Assembly: GCA_047967505.1 (NCBI GenBank)
Contig: CM106540.1
Direction: 5' to 3' (one strand)
Length of the DNA: 64,000 nucleotides
From: Dipteris shenzhenensis
Taxonomy: Eukaryota > Polypodiophyta > Polypodiopsida > Gleicheniales
A program made the position numbers and the translations under genes. Below are positions 19,447 through 30,375 of the stretch, one piece after another. How positions within the stretch are numbered: the first letter of the stretch is position 1; every line of letters begins with the position of its first letter. The notes below the pieces were generated by a model that searched no databases, was not told the origin of the DNA, and saw nothing but the letters and a program-made list of their open reading frames with translations.

Positions 19447-20640
19447 GCAGAAGACAGTTGGACCAGACAAAGCAACGCCTGGAGGAAAAATGAGCAGAAA
19501 AGCTACTAGAAGAAAGAGGAACCACATATTTTGAAAAACTGTGCTTAGTGATGCGTAAAGAATGTAAGAATGAGGCACTCCGACGCGTAGAGCTCACCCA
19601 GGCAGAGAGGCAACAAAAGCTAGATTGAGAGGTGATGCTTCTCCTACACAAGCAGATGTTAGCCACTATGCAGGCAAGTTTGAGTGTGGCAGCAATCATC
19701 ACCACACCTTCGTTATCAACAAAGGTACACCACTCACTCGGTCCACTCCAAATTTTGTATGATGGTAAGTGTGACCATTCAGCCATTCTTCAATTCATTC
19801 ATCAGTTCATAGCTCATTTTCTCTTAGCACGGATTCAAGATAAGCAAGACAAAGTCCACCTAGCAGCCCCTCATCCTACCAGTGAGGCGGTTATCTGGTG
19901 GCAACAATGGAGACTAGTAAGTATCCGAACCCAACCACTTTTAAGACGAATTTTGTATGGGTAACATTTGTTACCGACCTCAAAGACCGTTTTCTCCCGC
20001 CCCAGTATATGCTTAACCTGGAGGATGAGTTTTCTCGTCTCTCCCAAAATGGTTTGCATGTGTTCACGTACAGTAACAATGTCATCACGTTGGAGCAGCA
20101 GTTGGGCGGGTTTGAGAGCGACAAGATGAAGCAATTCATTCGAGGATTGGACACCAACATCCGTTTTACCATCCGGAACTTCGACCCGCCAGATTACGAG
20201 CGGGCGTTGACTCTCGCACAGAATCAAGAGATGATGTTGAACGGGGGAAAGCCCAAGAAGGTTCAGAAGGATTCCAAAGCCCTACAATAGTCAAACAACA
20301 CAGCGGAGGATAAGAAGAAGGACAACCAGTATCAAAAGAAAGACGATCAGGCTTTTGGTCAAAAGGAGGAGTCCAAGCCAAAGATACTCCGGATGAGAAC
20401 GCTAAAGTGCATATTACGGGAGCTATCTACAGCCCAACGAGCAGAAGCGGTACCACCAAGAACATCGTTGCTTTCGTTGCCGCCACATAATTGGGCACGG
20501 CAAGAAGGATTGTCCAAAGTGGCTTGCCGAAAAGGCTGTGAAAGCATCTACTTCGTCCGTCGCCAATGTCTTGGCTCTTCCAACCCCGCCTCCATCCTCA
20601 TCTACGAATGATGCCTTTCTTGCTTTGAACGCCGTTCCCG
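19447..20640 (+). pseudogene. Chromovirus Chr-2 gag
   Basis: Plus-strand gag of the Chr-1 family. Early parts are out of frame; a clear core lies at 19898-20287 (FVTDLKDRFLPPQY, LEDEFSRLSQNG, LGGFESDKMKQFIRGL, YERALTLAQNQEM). After a stop at 20288 and an acidic/lysine-rich stretch comes a zinc knuckle (about 20466-20510) with spacing CX2CX5HX4C, one residue longer than the usual CX2CX4HX4C. Gag proteins assemble the particle and the knuckle binds RNA. Stops and frame changes mark it as dead. Confidence 0.78.
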
Positions 20641-21510
20641 AATCCCACGGTGGTCTTTTAAGGTAAGAAGGAGGGCGACTTCTTAGATCAAAAGAAGGCG
20701 CTCATTTGGGCGTACGGCACAGGTAATGGGCATCAGTTATTGTGATGTTCGATAGGGGGAGTTCAGAAGATGCCATATTCCCTCAGCTTGCCAAGAAAGT
20801 GGGTGCACCTTGGTGCCTCATGAGCTTATAATGGACAGGTTCACACCTGGCTTGCGCACATACATTATGCATAAGGCCATCAATTTCAGTTCAGAAGGCA
20901 ATTTTTACGCAGGATTCAATGGTTCCATGAGCATGTGCCGATGCTTGATTGGCGGCAAGACACCTTCACGGCTCAGCTTGCCGTGATACGTGGTGATCGG
21001 AGCATACCAAGGATTCCGTTAATATCTCATATTCAAGCAGGTCGTGCTGTCCGCAAGGGTGCCATGTGTGCAATTGTTTATGTTCAGTGCCAGATCACTG
21101 CAGTTCAAGCCGCTCCTCATATGGGGCAAGCCATGGTGGATCTACTCCACGAGTTTAAAGGCATCATGCTTCGGGATGATCTGCCACCCCAGCTACCTCC
21201 CAACAGACTGGAAGACCATTGCATCATTCTACTTCCAGACTCCACACATCCAAGTTAGTTTCCTTATTGACTTTCCAAGTCTATGGAGAGGAAGTTTGAG
21301 CAACAGTTGTCTCAATTATTACGCGTAGAGTTTATTAGACCGTCATCTTCGCCATTCGCTGCACCCATTCGATTTGTGACAAAGAAGGATAAGTCCGCAC
21401 GATTATGTGTAGACTACAGAGCACTCAACAGGATTATAGTCAATAACAAGTTCCTTATGCCCCGCATTGAGTATATCTTGGAAAGACTCAATGATGCAAA
21501 ATTTTTCTAC
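20641..21510 (+). pseudogene. Chr-2 protease and RT N-terminal part
   Basis: Following gag is a protease-like segment where FDRGSSEDA (about 20747-20775) stands in place of the canonical DSG active site. Next come HVPMLDWRQDTF and IPLISHIQAGRAV (20930-21045), then the region before RT (LLHEFKGIMLRDDLPPQLPP). RT fingers follow at 21283-21490: VEFIRPSSSPFAAPI, KKDKSARLCVDYRALNRI, ILERLNDAKFFY. RT stops before its palm: at about 21510 the sequence becomes an inverted copy of the protease-RT spacer. Confidence 0.75.
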
Positions 21511-22500
21511 ATTAACAAGTGCACACATGGCATCCTTGCGAACAGCATGACCTGCTTGAATATGAGATATTAACAGAGTCCCTGGTATGCTCCGATCACC
21601 ATGTATCATGGCGGGCTCAAGTAAACCTTCCACAATAGTGAAGGTGTCCTGCCGCCAATCAAGGGTCGGTACATGCTCACAGAACCGTTGAATCCTGAGG
21701 ATCATGTCACACCTCATCAAAGGTGTCAGATTGAAATCCCACGTAAAAATGGCCTTCGCATAAACAAACAAGCTATATCTTCAGTACAAGCCGTCTGTTT
21801 GCAGGAAATAAGCATACGATATTTACTAAAGCGACAAACAATAGTAAGACATTGAGTGTTACGCATACCTACGGATGCTGGAAGTGGTCCCACGAAGCCC
21901 ATACCTATGTCTTGGGAAGGACCGTCGGGTATTGGCAAGGGCATAAGTAAGCCAGTTGCTTTCTTGTGGGAAGCGTTGATCTTTTGGGTTCAAAGTACCG
22001 TTGATACCTCTGTGACCACAGGTGAGGGCATCATAGGCATCATGGAGAAGCAATTCCATTTGTCTTAGAGTACCCATAATCTTTTGTTATAGAAAAGCCA
22101 ACTGTCCTCTAATGAGTAATGGCCTGGAGCAAGTGTCGTGCCTAACAGGAACTGAGTGCCAAACTCTACTAACTCTGCATACGGTGTCTTCATGCTATCA
22201 AGATGCTTTCCTTTGATTTCGAGCACAGTAGCCTTCTCCATGGTATGGATTGAACCTTTCTGGCCTAGAGTATTGGCAACGAGGTGGTTTCTCATGGAGA
22301 CGTACTCGATCGTTCCCCCAAACTGCTGGAATATCTGGCTCCACCATTGCTACCGATCACTCCATTGTGAAGTAGGCATTGTCTGAAGCCACTTAAGGGC
22401 TTGGTGATCTGTCTTGACCGTGAAAGTCCTTTCGTAGAGGAAAGGCTTCCAATGCTTTAATGCCTGGATGACACCGAGTGGCTCTCTATCGTAAACTGAA
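21511..22500 (-). pseudogene. Chr-2 inverted RNase H-integrase segment
   Basis: Opposite orientation to the preceding gag-RT. From right to left on the minus strand: RNase H (YDREPLGVIQALKHWKPFLY, VKTDHQALKWLQ, about 22490-22385); the linker; the integrase zinc domain (HDAYDALTCGHRGINGTL, about 22045-21990); the core start (LPIPDGPSQDIGMGFVGPLP and CLTIVCRFSKYRMLI, 21940-21800); then an abrupt shift to the protease-RT spacer (HVPTLDWRQDTF, ISHIQAGHAV), an inverted copy of 20930-21045. The right end joins an LTR at a CT microsatellite. Confidence 0.75.
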
Positions 22501-22502
22501 TA

Positions 22503-22550
<48 letters not shown>

Positions 22551-22677
22551 GTGCTGTGTATTCTCTATTCTCTGAGTGAGGTCTTCATCAGTGAGTTATA
22601 TGATAGAGTAAACATCCAAAACTGTTCCTATTCCGTTGTCTGTAAAGTTGAGTGATTCTACCTCCTGGTTTCTAACA
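22501..22677 (+). mobile_element. Cop-3/Cop-5 family LTR 3' fragment
   Basis: Matches 18752-18929: a CT tract, CTGTGTATTCTCTATTCTCTGAG, and an end at TTTCTAACA. The following 30 bp also match. It joins the Chr-2 RNase H at the CT tract, suggesting repeat-mediated exchange. Confidence 0.75.
22503..22549 (+). repeat. (CT)n microsatellite
   Basis: Uninterrupted CT repeat at the junction between an inverted chromovirus piece and the LTR fragment. Confidence 0.95.
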
Positions 22678-22814
22678 GCTAGCCATGTAGAGAATTAATT
22701 ACACAATGGGCTGAAGTATCCTGGAAATGTCTCAAGAAACCTGAAAGACTAAGTGTTATGGTTACACAAATTCATCCAGTGTGGATATAGCAACCTATGA
22801 TTGTGCAAAGAATG

Positions 22815-24258
22815 CAGATCATGTAACAAAAGGGACCAAGTGTAAAGCTTGTCGAAAAGCTTCAAACTTAGGCCGCGGAAGAGCCTTAGTGAATAGATCT
22901 ACCAAGTTGTCCTCAATGGGAACATAAGACAACTTGATGTCACCATCTGACCATCTCTCTCTGACATAATGATAATGGACCTCAATGTGCTTTGTGCGAG
23001 CATGAAACACCGGATTTCATGCTATAGCCAAAGCACTCTGACTGTCAGTATGGCTGACGGTAGGAACTGTCTAACCAACCAGAAGATCTGCAAGTAATTT
23101 CCGTAGCCAAACACACTCGGCTGTAGCTGTGAAAGCTGCCTTGTACTCAGCTTCACAACTAGATGTGGCAACTGTAGCCTGCTTCTTGCTAAACCATGAG
23201 ATGCATGAAGAACCAAGCATAAAACAATTGCCACTATGGGATCTGCATGTATCCTGGCAACCAGCCCAATCACTATCAGTGAACCCATGCATGATAAGTG
23301 AAGTATCAGCCTTGTAGAGAAGGCCCAAGTATTGCGTGCCTTTGATGTACCTGAAGACACGTTTCACTGCATGCCAATGGTAATGAGTGGGATTATGCAT
23401 GTATCTGCTCAACTGAGAAACCACATACTGCAAGTCCGGCTGAATATGGCACAAATAAAGCAAACAACCAACTGCATGCTGATAGGAGGTAACATCACAT
23501 GGACCACTGCCATCTTCAGCAGAGAAATGAAAACCAGTCTCTAATGGGGTGGAGATAGGCTTACAATCCTCCATTTGAAATCTTTGTAGAAGCTGCCCAA
23601 TATACTTCAATTGTGACATCACAATTCCCCCCTCAGATCGAGCAAATTGAATGCCCAAATAGTAGTGCAACTGGCCAAGATCAGTCGTGGAAAAAGACTG
23701 CTGTAATTCCCGCTTGAAATCTGCAGTTTTCTCGGGATGTGACCCAGTGAGAATCATATCATCCACATAGAGGATCAAAATCAGCAAATCTGCCCCCCTC
23801 TTGTGGATATATAAAGTCACCTCTGTAGGACTATTTTGAAAGCCAAGGCTGAGCAAATGAGTGTGAATCCTGTCATACCAAGCCCTGGGTGCCTCCTTCA
23901 ATCCATATAAGGCTTTCTTAAGCCAGCGTACCTTGCGTTCACACCCCTCAACCTCAAAGCCTAGAGGTTGAGCAACATAAACTTCCTCTGCCAAAAGACC
24001 ATTGAGAAATGTTGTCTTTATATCCAACTGATGCACCTCCCAATTATTGTGGGCAGCCAGGGCAATAACACATCTAATGGTGGTGATGCGTGAAGTGGGA
24101 GCAAAGGTCTCCTCATAATCAATGCCCTCTTTCTGAGCATAGCCTTTGGCCACAAGACAAGCTTTGTACCTGTCAATTGAACCATCAGCTTTTCTTTTCA
24201 CCTTGTGGCAAGTCACATAACTCCCATGTTTTGTTTGCATGAAAGGAGTCCAATTCAT
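22815..24258 (-). pseudogene. Copia Cop-4 reverse transcriptase and RNase H
   Basis: A long, nearly intact minus-strand frame. RT starts near 24250 (YKACLVAKGYAQKEGIDYEE, FAPTSRITTIRCV, LDIKTTFLNG, KALYGLKEAPRAW) and has the catalytic LYVDDMILTG box near 23785-23760. RNase H follows with FTDSDWAGCQD (about 23280-23250), ISWFSKKQATVATSSCEAEY and ECVWLRKLL. After 23071 the same frame continues through two nonsense codons (near 23062 and 23024) into the terminal FHARTKHIEVHYHYVRE block and FTKALPRP, ending near 22815. It is close to full length for a Copia RT-RNase H. The 3' end, polypurine tract and 3' LTR are missing. Confidence 0.9.
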
Positions 24259-24490
24259 CCTGCATGGCTATCATCCACAATTCATTTGAGAAGGCATCTC
24301 TGTGACAAACAAGCTCCTCATCACATGTTGTAGCAATCAATGCATGAGCAACCGAGTTTGCCAAATCTCTTTTGGCTGCAGCTCTCATACGGGCCTGCAA
24401 AGGAGCATGTGTCAAAGAGCCATTTAGGTGCTCTTTTGGGCTGTCTAATATCAGCCAATTCCTGCTCTACTGCCTCTTCCACAATGTCCT
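24185..24490 (-). pseudogene. Cop-4 integrase-RT linker and RT start
   Basis: The minus strand shows the start of the RT homology (FSNELWMIAMQDELDSFHANKTWELC, 24330-24240) preceded by a basic/alanine-rich linker. The frame differs from those on both sides (changes near 24240 and 24480), so pol is broken here in at least two places. Confidence 0.7.
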
Positions 24491-25407
24491 CAGTAGCACC
24501 GGATCTGTGTCAAAACATGTGGCTGTCCCGACTGTGTAGCAGGCTGTAAATGAGCAATAGGTGGAGGAGCATAACCCTGTGGTGCATCATCTGAGGCATC
24601 AGATCCAAGCAATGGCACAAGACTATCAAAAATATCTGAGACACCAAGTGTAGACTGCATTTTGCAGTCCCGCAAGGGCATGGAAGATGTCTCATCAAAG
24701 ATGACATCTCTACTGACAATCACCCTCTTGTTGGAAGGCTCATAAAGCCTGTAGCCCTTACTCTCTGCACTGTATACCAAAAATATACATTTTATAGCCT
24801 TACCATCCAGCTTTGTCAGCCTCTGTGAAGAAACATGTGCATAGGCCAAACACCCAAAAGTACGCATATGAGAAATGGTTGGCTTGTGTCCTTTCCAAGC
24901 CTCATGGGGTGTGATTGCTTTCAACGCTTTGGTGGGGCTCCTGTTGAGCACATAATTGGTACACATCACTGCATCCAACCAAAACATATTGGGCAAATTC
25001 TTTCCCTTAAGCATACACCTGGCCATTTCCATAATGGTCCTATTCTTTCTCTCAGCAACTCCATTCTGCTGAGGAGTGTAAGGCACTATACACTCATGAT
25101 GAATACCACGGGCTGCCATGTAATCATTAAATTCCTTTGACATATATTCACCACCTCTGTCTGATCTCATGTGAGCAATCTTCAAGCTTGAATCATTTTC
25201 AGCCAAGGCAATGAAATGCTTGAAGCGAGTAAACACCTCTGAATTGGACTTCAATGCAAAGATCCAAGTGTACCTCGTAAAATCATCAATGAATGTCACA
25301 AAATAATAGAAGCCTCCAACTGAAGCAGCCCGCATGGGACCACACACATCACTGTGAATCAGGAACAGCTTGCGTGATGCCCCAGGTGCATCTTGCCAAG
25401 CAAGCAA
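24490..25407 (-). pseudogene. Copia Cop-4 integrase
   Basis: An open 305-codon minus-strand frame. All three catalytic blocks of the DDE integrase are present: FLIHSDVCGPM (about 25370-25340), MRSDRGGEYMSKEF (about 25170-25130) and TPQQNGVAERKNR (about 25085-25050). The typical Copia C-terminus follows (FWLDAVMCTNYVLNRSP, GCLAYAHVSS, GYRLYEPSNKRVIVSRDV) and then an acidic linker. It would insert element DNA into chromosomes. This is the best preserved integrase in the window and the closest relative of the Cop-2 fragment. Confidence 0.88.
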
Positions 25408-25647
25408 GCTTCACAAACATGCTTATGAGGCATCTGCATCTGTGGCATATCCTCAACCATTGTAGGCAACCTTACCAAGGCATTAAAGTTGAGATGCCCA
25501 AACCTCTCATGCCACAAATAAGTGTCAGGCAAAACATCTGCATCAACTGCATAAGCATCATGAGCTGAACTGTCACTGCATCTATTATATGCATCCTGTA
25601 CAAGCCCCCCTGAAGAGTACCAGTCAATAAAATAGCATCGGCATGAC
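25408..25647 (-). pseudogene. Cop-4 GAG-pre-integrase region
   Basis: The minus strand reads LWHERFGHLNFNALVRLP, then HKHVCEACLLGKMH, giving the HX3H...CX2C pattern of the GAG-pre-integrase (integrase zinc-binding) domain. Frame breaks separate it from both protease and integrase. Confidence 0.8.
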
Positions 25648-26265
25648 TCAAGTCATAGACTGCCTGAAATAGAAATCAGATTTTTTCATATGCCTGGCAC
25701 ATACAAGACATTCTCCAGAGTGACAACATTGCCTACAGCTGATGTAACAGCCACCTGCCCAATGCGATGCATTGTTGGCACATATCATGGAACCCCCCTT
25801 TGGGGCATCAGCAAGAGAATTAAACAAAGTTTTATAGGAAGTAATGCGCTTGGAAGCACCATTGTCAAAGAACCATGTAGAAGCTGAAGCTGCCATACAA
25901 GCATCTAAACCTGTATCATGCACTGAAGGATTGTAATGGCATTGGACAATGAAGCCCCAAGACTGCTCTCTGGCAAAATTAGCATGCTCATGTGTGTTTG
26001 CATCAGTGCCAGAGGTAGTTGTGACTGAAAGTTCAGCGTCTTTCTTCTTCTTTTCAGAAGCAATCCTCTTCCTACATTCAGCAATTTCATGGCCTGGCTT
26101 CCTGCAATAATTGCACCTCTTTTTCTTCTTCTGATCACCTTGAGAGGATGAAGAAGAAGGCTGATTATTTGCTGTATTTTTAGGGTCAGCTTTCTGAAAT
26201 TTCCCCTTATTCTTGTCATTGGCTGCAAATGTTTGATCTGAGTGCATACTAGCATTCCGATTCAC
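25648..26265 (-). pseudogene. Cop-4 gag C-terminus, zinc knuckle and protease
   Basis: A 205-codon minus-strand frame. A Lys/Ser-rich spacer leads to a CCHC zinc knuckle (CNYCRKPGHEIAEC, about 26118-26075), which binds RNA. The protease active site then reads STWFFDNGASKRITS (about 25880-25835); canonical Copia proteases have DSGAS, so a Ser-to-Asn change affects the catalytic triplet. The end of the frame is garbled relative to other Copia copies, with a frameshift near 25780. Gag and protease make and mature the particle. Confidence 0.82.
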
Positions 26266-26891
26266 ACGGCTCTGCTCCTCCTACAATAGAAGTGCAACCA
26301 ACTGAGCAAAGGAATAGTAGTTTGGCTTTGCCCATGGCAACCAACCTCAAGGTAGTGGCAAAACTTTGGTAAGAGTCAGGCAACCCATCCAATGTGCCTA
26401 ATACAATCTGTGAGTCAGGGATGTCCTCATCAATATTAGCCAATTGCTCCTTTAAATCTTGGATAGCTGTAAGATATGCATCCATGTTATCACGCTCATT
26501 CATATGAGTATCCTTCATTGCGTACCTGATACAAAGAGGCAAGCTTATCCCAAGACTCCTTAGCAATAGTGCATGATCTGATATGAGGGACAATACTCTT
26601 CTTGATAGACAGAGCAATCAATGCATGTGCCTTAGCATCACGGCCATCCCACTGTATCATCTCCTGAGAAGGAGGTATAAAGGCATCACGGAAAAAACCA
26701 GTGGATGTAACATCACTAGAAGAAAGTGTAGCCTGCCTGACAGGCCTAGGCTCATTGCCATTCACTATGTTCCACAAATTCTTGGCCACCAAAACATGCT
26801 TCATCATGAATGACCATATAGGGTAGTTAACCCCATCAAGCATGTCATCAGCACTAAAGGCCCCAAAGAAATCATCTTTGCCACCAGCCAT
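26249..26891 (-). pseudogene. Cop-4 gag N-terminal and UBN2-like core
   Basis: The ATG at 26891 opens MAGGKDDFFGAFSADDML, then a Copia gag N-terminal domain (DGVNYPIWSFMMKHVLVAKNLW) and QEMIQWDGRDAKAHALIALS. A frame change near 26515 leads to ERDNMDAYLTAIQDLKEQLANI, IVLGTLDGLPDSYQSF and a stop before the zinc-knuckle frame. Residues correspond closely to the Cop-2 gag start at 5483. Two frame breaks make it non-functional. Confidence 0.85.
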
Positions 26892-27690
26892 TATGCAAGC
26901 AAATGCACAAATCCAAGAATGACAAAGGCAAAGAACAGGAGCCTCAAGCTCTCAATTGCAAATATCAGTGACTGAATGCGTAAGCCTCGAGGCTTTTTCA
27001 AAGCACAAACTCAAAAGTGTATTGCTGTCCACAGGTGAGCCTATGGAAGAAAGACAGCAAATGTTCACCAAAGAATGACCAAATATCAGCACAGAAGCTG
27101 AGAAAAGTCAATGACAAGCACGCAGCCTGTATGTAGCAGTCAATAGTGACTGAAAATCAGCAAATGGTGACTGAATATCACTCTAGATGCCACCAAAATC
27201 AATTCGTCCAGCAAAAGGGAGGATTCTGGTGCAAGATCTGAGTGTCTCAGGCACAAATCCAAGTGGAAATATACTAAATTCAGCAAAATACAGTTGCTGC
27301 AGCAATAAATCTCAGATTTGAATGTGTATTCCAGCTCCAAGAAGCAAACCAATCACTCAGAAAGAGAGAAAGTTGCTGTCCAATGTGAAAAACAGCAAAT
27401 GGTTGCCTGAAAAGAGGTCGCCCTAGCCAGGAGAAGCCACAAAACAGGTCACCCAGGGAAAGAACAGCCAGGAGAAGTGTCGCCCAGCTCAAATCTGCCC
27501 TGAAGTGCAGTCGCCCAGCTCAATGCAGCAGGTAGATGCAATCTCTTGCGACAGAATCCACGGGAGTGCTCCAGATGGCCAAAAAGATTGGCGACCTGCT
27601 GAAAAACAGCTCCAGAAGTAGACAACCAGCAAATGATAGATCCACAGGAAGCTTGCAAGGGGGGGAAGACCAGGAACCAAGGCAAAGCCT
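26892..27690 (-). other. Cop-4 untranslated leader
   Basis: About 800 bp between primer site and gag start. It is purine/CAG-rich with loosely repeated phrases such as TGACTGAATATCA, CAGCAAATG and CGCCCAGCTCAA. No coding domain is seen. It lacks the TACGG block of the related Cop-2 leader. Confidence 0.6.
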
Positions 27691-27702
27691 GCTCTAATAC
27701 CA
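27691..27702 (-). other. tRNA-iMet primer binding site, Cop-4
   Basis: The minus strand reads TGGTATTAGAGC, one substitution from the consensus, directly inside the LTR border. Confidence 0.8.
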
Positions 27703-27703
27703 C

Positions 27704-27969
27704 TGTTAGGTGGAGTGGACAACGGAAGCAAAGGAGACGGAGGCAAGAAGCAAAACATGCTGCTGTAGTAGAATAACTAAAAGTGTTAAAAAGTACAAAG
27801 ACTACACCCAATATGATGAAACCCTAAGATAGGTGTCCCAACACAACTAGGTGTCATAACAGGTACATGTACTAACTGTACCATGTAACCTAAAGTCTAA
27901 TAACTAGACCTACAATGCACATACCAAGGAATGAGCGGTACCTATGGATAGCCCATAGAGTATCCTACA
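27704..27969 (-). mobile_element. 5' LTR of Cop-4 (266 bp)
   Basis: Plus-strand ends TGTTAGGTGG (27704) and ATCCTACA (27969). Same length class and ends as the Cop-2 LTR. Its outer side abuts the middle of the Gyp-1 integrase at 27970, so Cop-4 probably inserted into, or recombined with, Gyp-1. Without the 3' LTR no target duplication can be tested. Confidence 0.75.
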
Positions 27970-28300
27970 TTCCCATCCCCTCTCGGTAGAAGGCAATCAT
28001 GTGATGAAATGCATTGCTATGTGCGTCCACTTGCCCTCCTCTGGAATGGGTAATGGCTGCAAGAGACCTGCGGGTAACTTGTTGTCCACTTTATTCTGTT
28101 GGCAAGGCAAGCATTCAGCCACATATTTAACCACATCTCTCCACATGCCTTCCCACGTAAATCTATGCTTGATTCTTTTGTATGTTTTAGTGACACCCGT
28201 ATGTCCAACCATGAGAGAGGAGTGCATTTCTTGCAAAACCAGCTGTCTATATTTTGAGTTTGGCACTAAATACATTCTGTCCTGGCACCACAACAGCCTA
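27970..28300 (-). pseudogene. Gypsy Gyp-1 integrase N-terminal part
   Basis: The minus strand carries the HHCC zinc-binding domain of a Ty3/Gypsy integrase: YRQLVLQEMHSSLMVGHTGV (His residues), then DVVKYVAECLPCQQNK (Cys pair, about 28115-28070), and the start of the core (LLQPLPIPEEGKWTHIAMHF). It is cut off at the Cop-4 LTR before the catalytic core. Confidence 0.82.
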
Positions 28301-29651
28301 TTATGCAATTTGAATTCCGGAGAACCCTGACTTAGAAGGCTTCTGCAAATCTGAAAATATGGGAGCTGCCTTAGAATTCTGCATATACTCTTCTTGAATG
28401 CCATAAATCCACTCCTGATATATGGTAGAGATAGCAAGCAATTCGCAAGCCCACATCCTGGACAAGGCATCTGCAACCACATTTTCTTTCCCTTTTCTGT
28501 ACTCAATGTCAAAATCATAGGATTGGACTGCAGCCAACCACCTCTTTTGCTTGTAGGACAAATTGGGTTGGGTGAGGAAGAATTTGAGTGTCCTATGATC
28601 TGTTTTTACCTTAGTTTTACTCCCGTACAGATAGTGGTGCCATTTTTTGAAAGCATGCAAGATAGCCAACATCTCCTGATCATAAACATGGCAATTGAGT
28701 TCTTTGACATCAAACTTCCTGCTCTCAAAGGCTATTACCCCATGTTCTTGCCTCAGAACCAGCCCCCAATCCTTTGCCACTGGCATCTTCCTCCACAATG
28801 AAAGGACGTGAAAAATCAGGGCATACCAAGACATGTGCATGAGTGAGAGCAAATTTCAGGTCTTCAAAGCTGCGTTGTGCTTCATTTCCCCACCGAAAAG
28901 AATCCTTCTTCAAGAGATCAGTAAGAGGAGCTGCCCTCTTGGCAAATTTGCGAATAAAGTGCCTGTAAAAGGAAGCAAGACTAAAAATCCTCTCAATCGG
29001 GTGGAATTTTGTGGCTGTGGCCAATCTTTGATGCATTTCACCTTTGTGGGATCCACCCGAATGCCACATCTACTCACAATATGCCCCAGGTACTCAACCT
29101 CCTTTGCCATAAAAGTGCATTTGCTGGCTTTTGCATAAAGTTGATGCATCCTCAAAATTTCTAGCACTTGCTTCACATGCTCAATGTGCTCATGTCTATC
29201 CTTGCTGTAAATGAGGATATCATCAAAGAAAACCAGCACGCACCTGAAAAGAAGTGGCTGCAATATCTCGTTCATCAGAGCCTAGAAGGTGACCGGTACA
29301 TTAGTCAATCCAAAAGGCATCACCTTGAATTCAAACAAGCCCCGTTCTATGCGGAAGGCCATCTTGTGCTCATCTGCTTCTCTCACCCTAATTTGATGGT
29401 AACCAGACCTCAAATCTAAGCTGAGCACCCTTGCGTTCATCCAACATGTCATCTATCTTGGAGATTGGAAACCTACTCTTGATAGGTGCCTTATTTAGAT
29501 CCTCTTTATCAATGCACATGCGGTACGATCCATCTAGTTGTCCCCATTTTTGGTGGCATGTTCTCATGTGTTTAGTTATCTCCATCTCCTTCCTTGCATC
29601 ATTTATTCCAATATCCTTATTGACCTCAAAGTTGCTCTCTCCTGACACCAA
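28301..29651 (-). pseudogene. Gypsy Gyp-1 reverse transcriptase and RNase H
   Basis: On the minus strand RT reads DGSYRMCIDKEDLNKAPIKS and [12 protein letters not shown] (29540-29440), a broken middle, then CVLVFFDDILIYSKDRHEHIEHV with an FFDD catalytic box (about 29235-29170), and YAKASKCTFMAKEVEYLGHIVS. RNase H follows (VIAFESRKFDVKELNCHVYDQEML, HYLYGSKTKVKTDHRTLKFF, then ENVVADALSR, 28740-28440). At least four frame changes separate these blocks. It belongs to the Ty3/Gypsy superfamily; with its chromodomain region lost, the lineage cannot be fixed. Confidence 0.85.
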
Positions 29652-30375
29652 TGTACACTTTCTTCTTCACCAGAAGCATTGGGGAGGCAAAAGGAGAAGT
29701 GCTATGAGAGATGAAGCTCTTCTCAAGCAATTCCCGCACCTGTACTGCCACTTCCTCCCGCTCAACCCTAGAGAGACAGTATGGGGCTTTGTTAATGGGC
29801 TTACTGCCAGGCTCTACAACAATGGCATGATCCACATCCCTCTTGGGAGGCAATTGGGATGGCATATCAGCAAATACATCAACAAATGCCGAGACCAACT
29901 TCTGCATATCATAATCCTCAACACAAGGAATGCTATCCCCCTGAGATACTAACACGTTCAATGCACAGAGGGCATGCTCCTTCCTGAGCTCTCTGGCCAA
30001 CCGCCTTGTTGAAATGAACTGCAATTTAGGAGTGGCAATGCCATGCAATGCTATAGTTCTACCCTTGTGGACAAAGCTGAGTGATAGGGCATTTAAATCT
30101 ATGCTGATTTTACCCAAAGATTTTAGCCAATCGCAGCCCAAGACAGCATCTATTGGGCCCATGTCCAGTGCCAAGAGATCCCCAACAAATTCATAATCCT
30201 CAAAGAGCGCATTTTGGCAACAAAATTTACTAATCAAATGCTCTCCATTTTCCACCTCTACTCTCAGCCCATGATCAATCTCAGTAGCAATCAGTCCCAC
30301 CTTCTGTAAGGTCTTAGAATTGATGAAACTCTGAGTGCTACCGCTGTCCCACAAGCATGTGAACAGGCCTGCCAT
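29626..30375 (-). pseudogene. Gyp-1 protease and RT fingers
   Basis: A 250-codon open minus-strand frame. The aspartic protease motif LWDSGSTQSFINSKTL lies near 30355-30310 with intact DSG, and the second conserved protease block, DAVLGCDWLKSLG, near 30145-30105. The frame ends in the RT entry region (FADMPSQLPPKRDVDHAIVV, SFISHSTSPFASPMLLVKKK). This is the longest undamaged piece of Gyp-1. Gag sequence overlaps it by about 38 bp in another frame. Confidence 0.85.
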
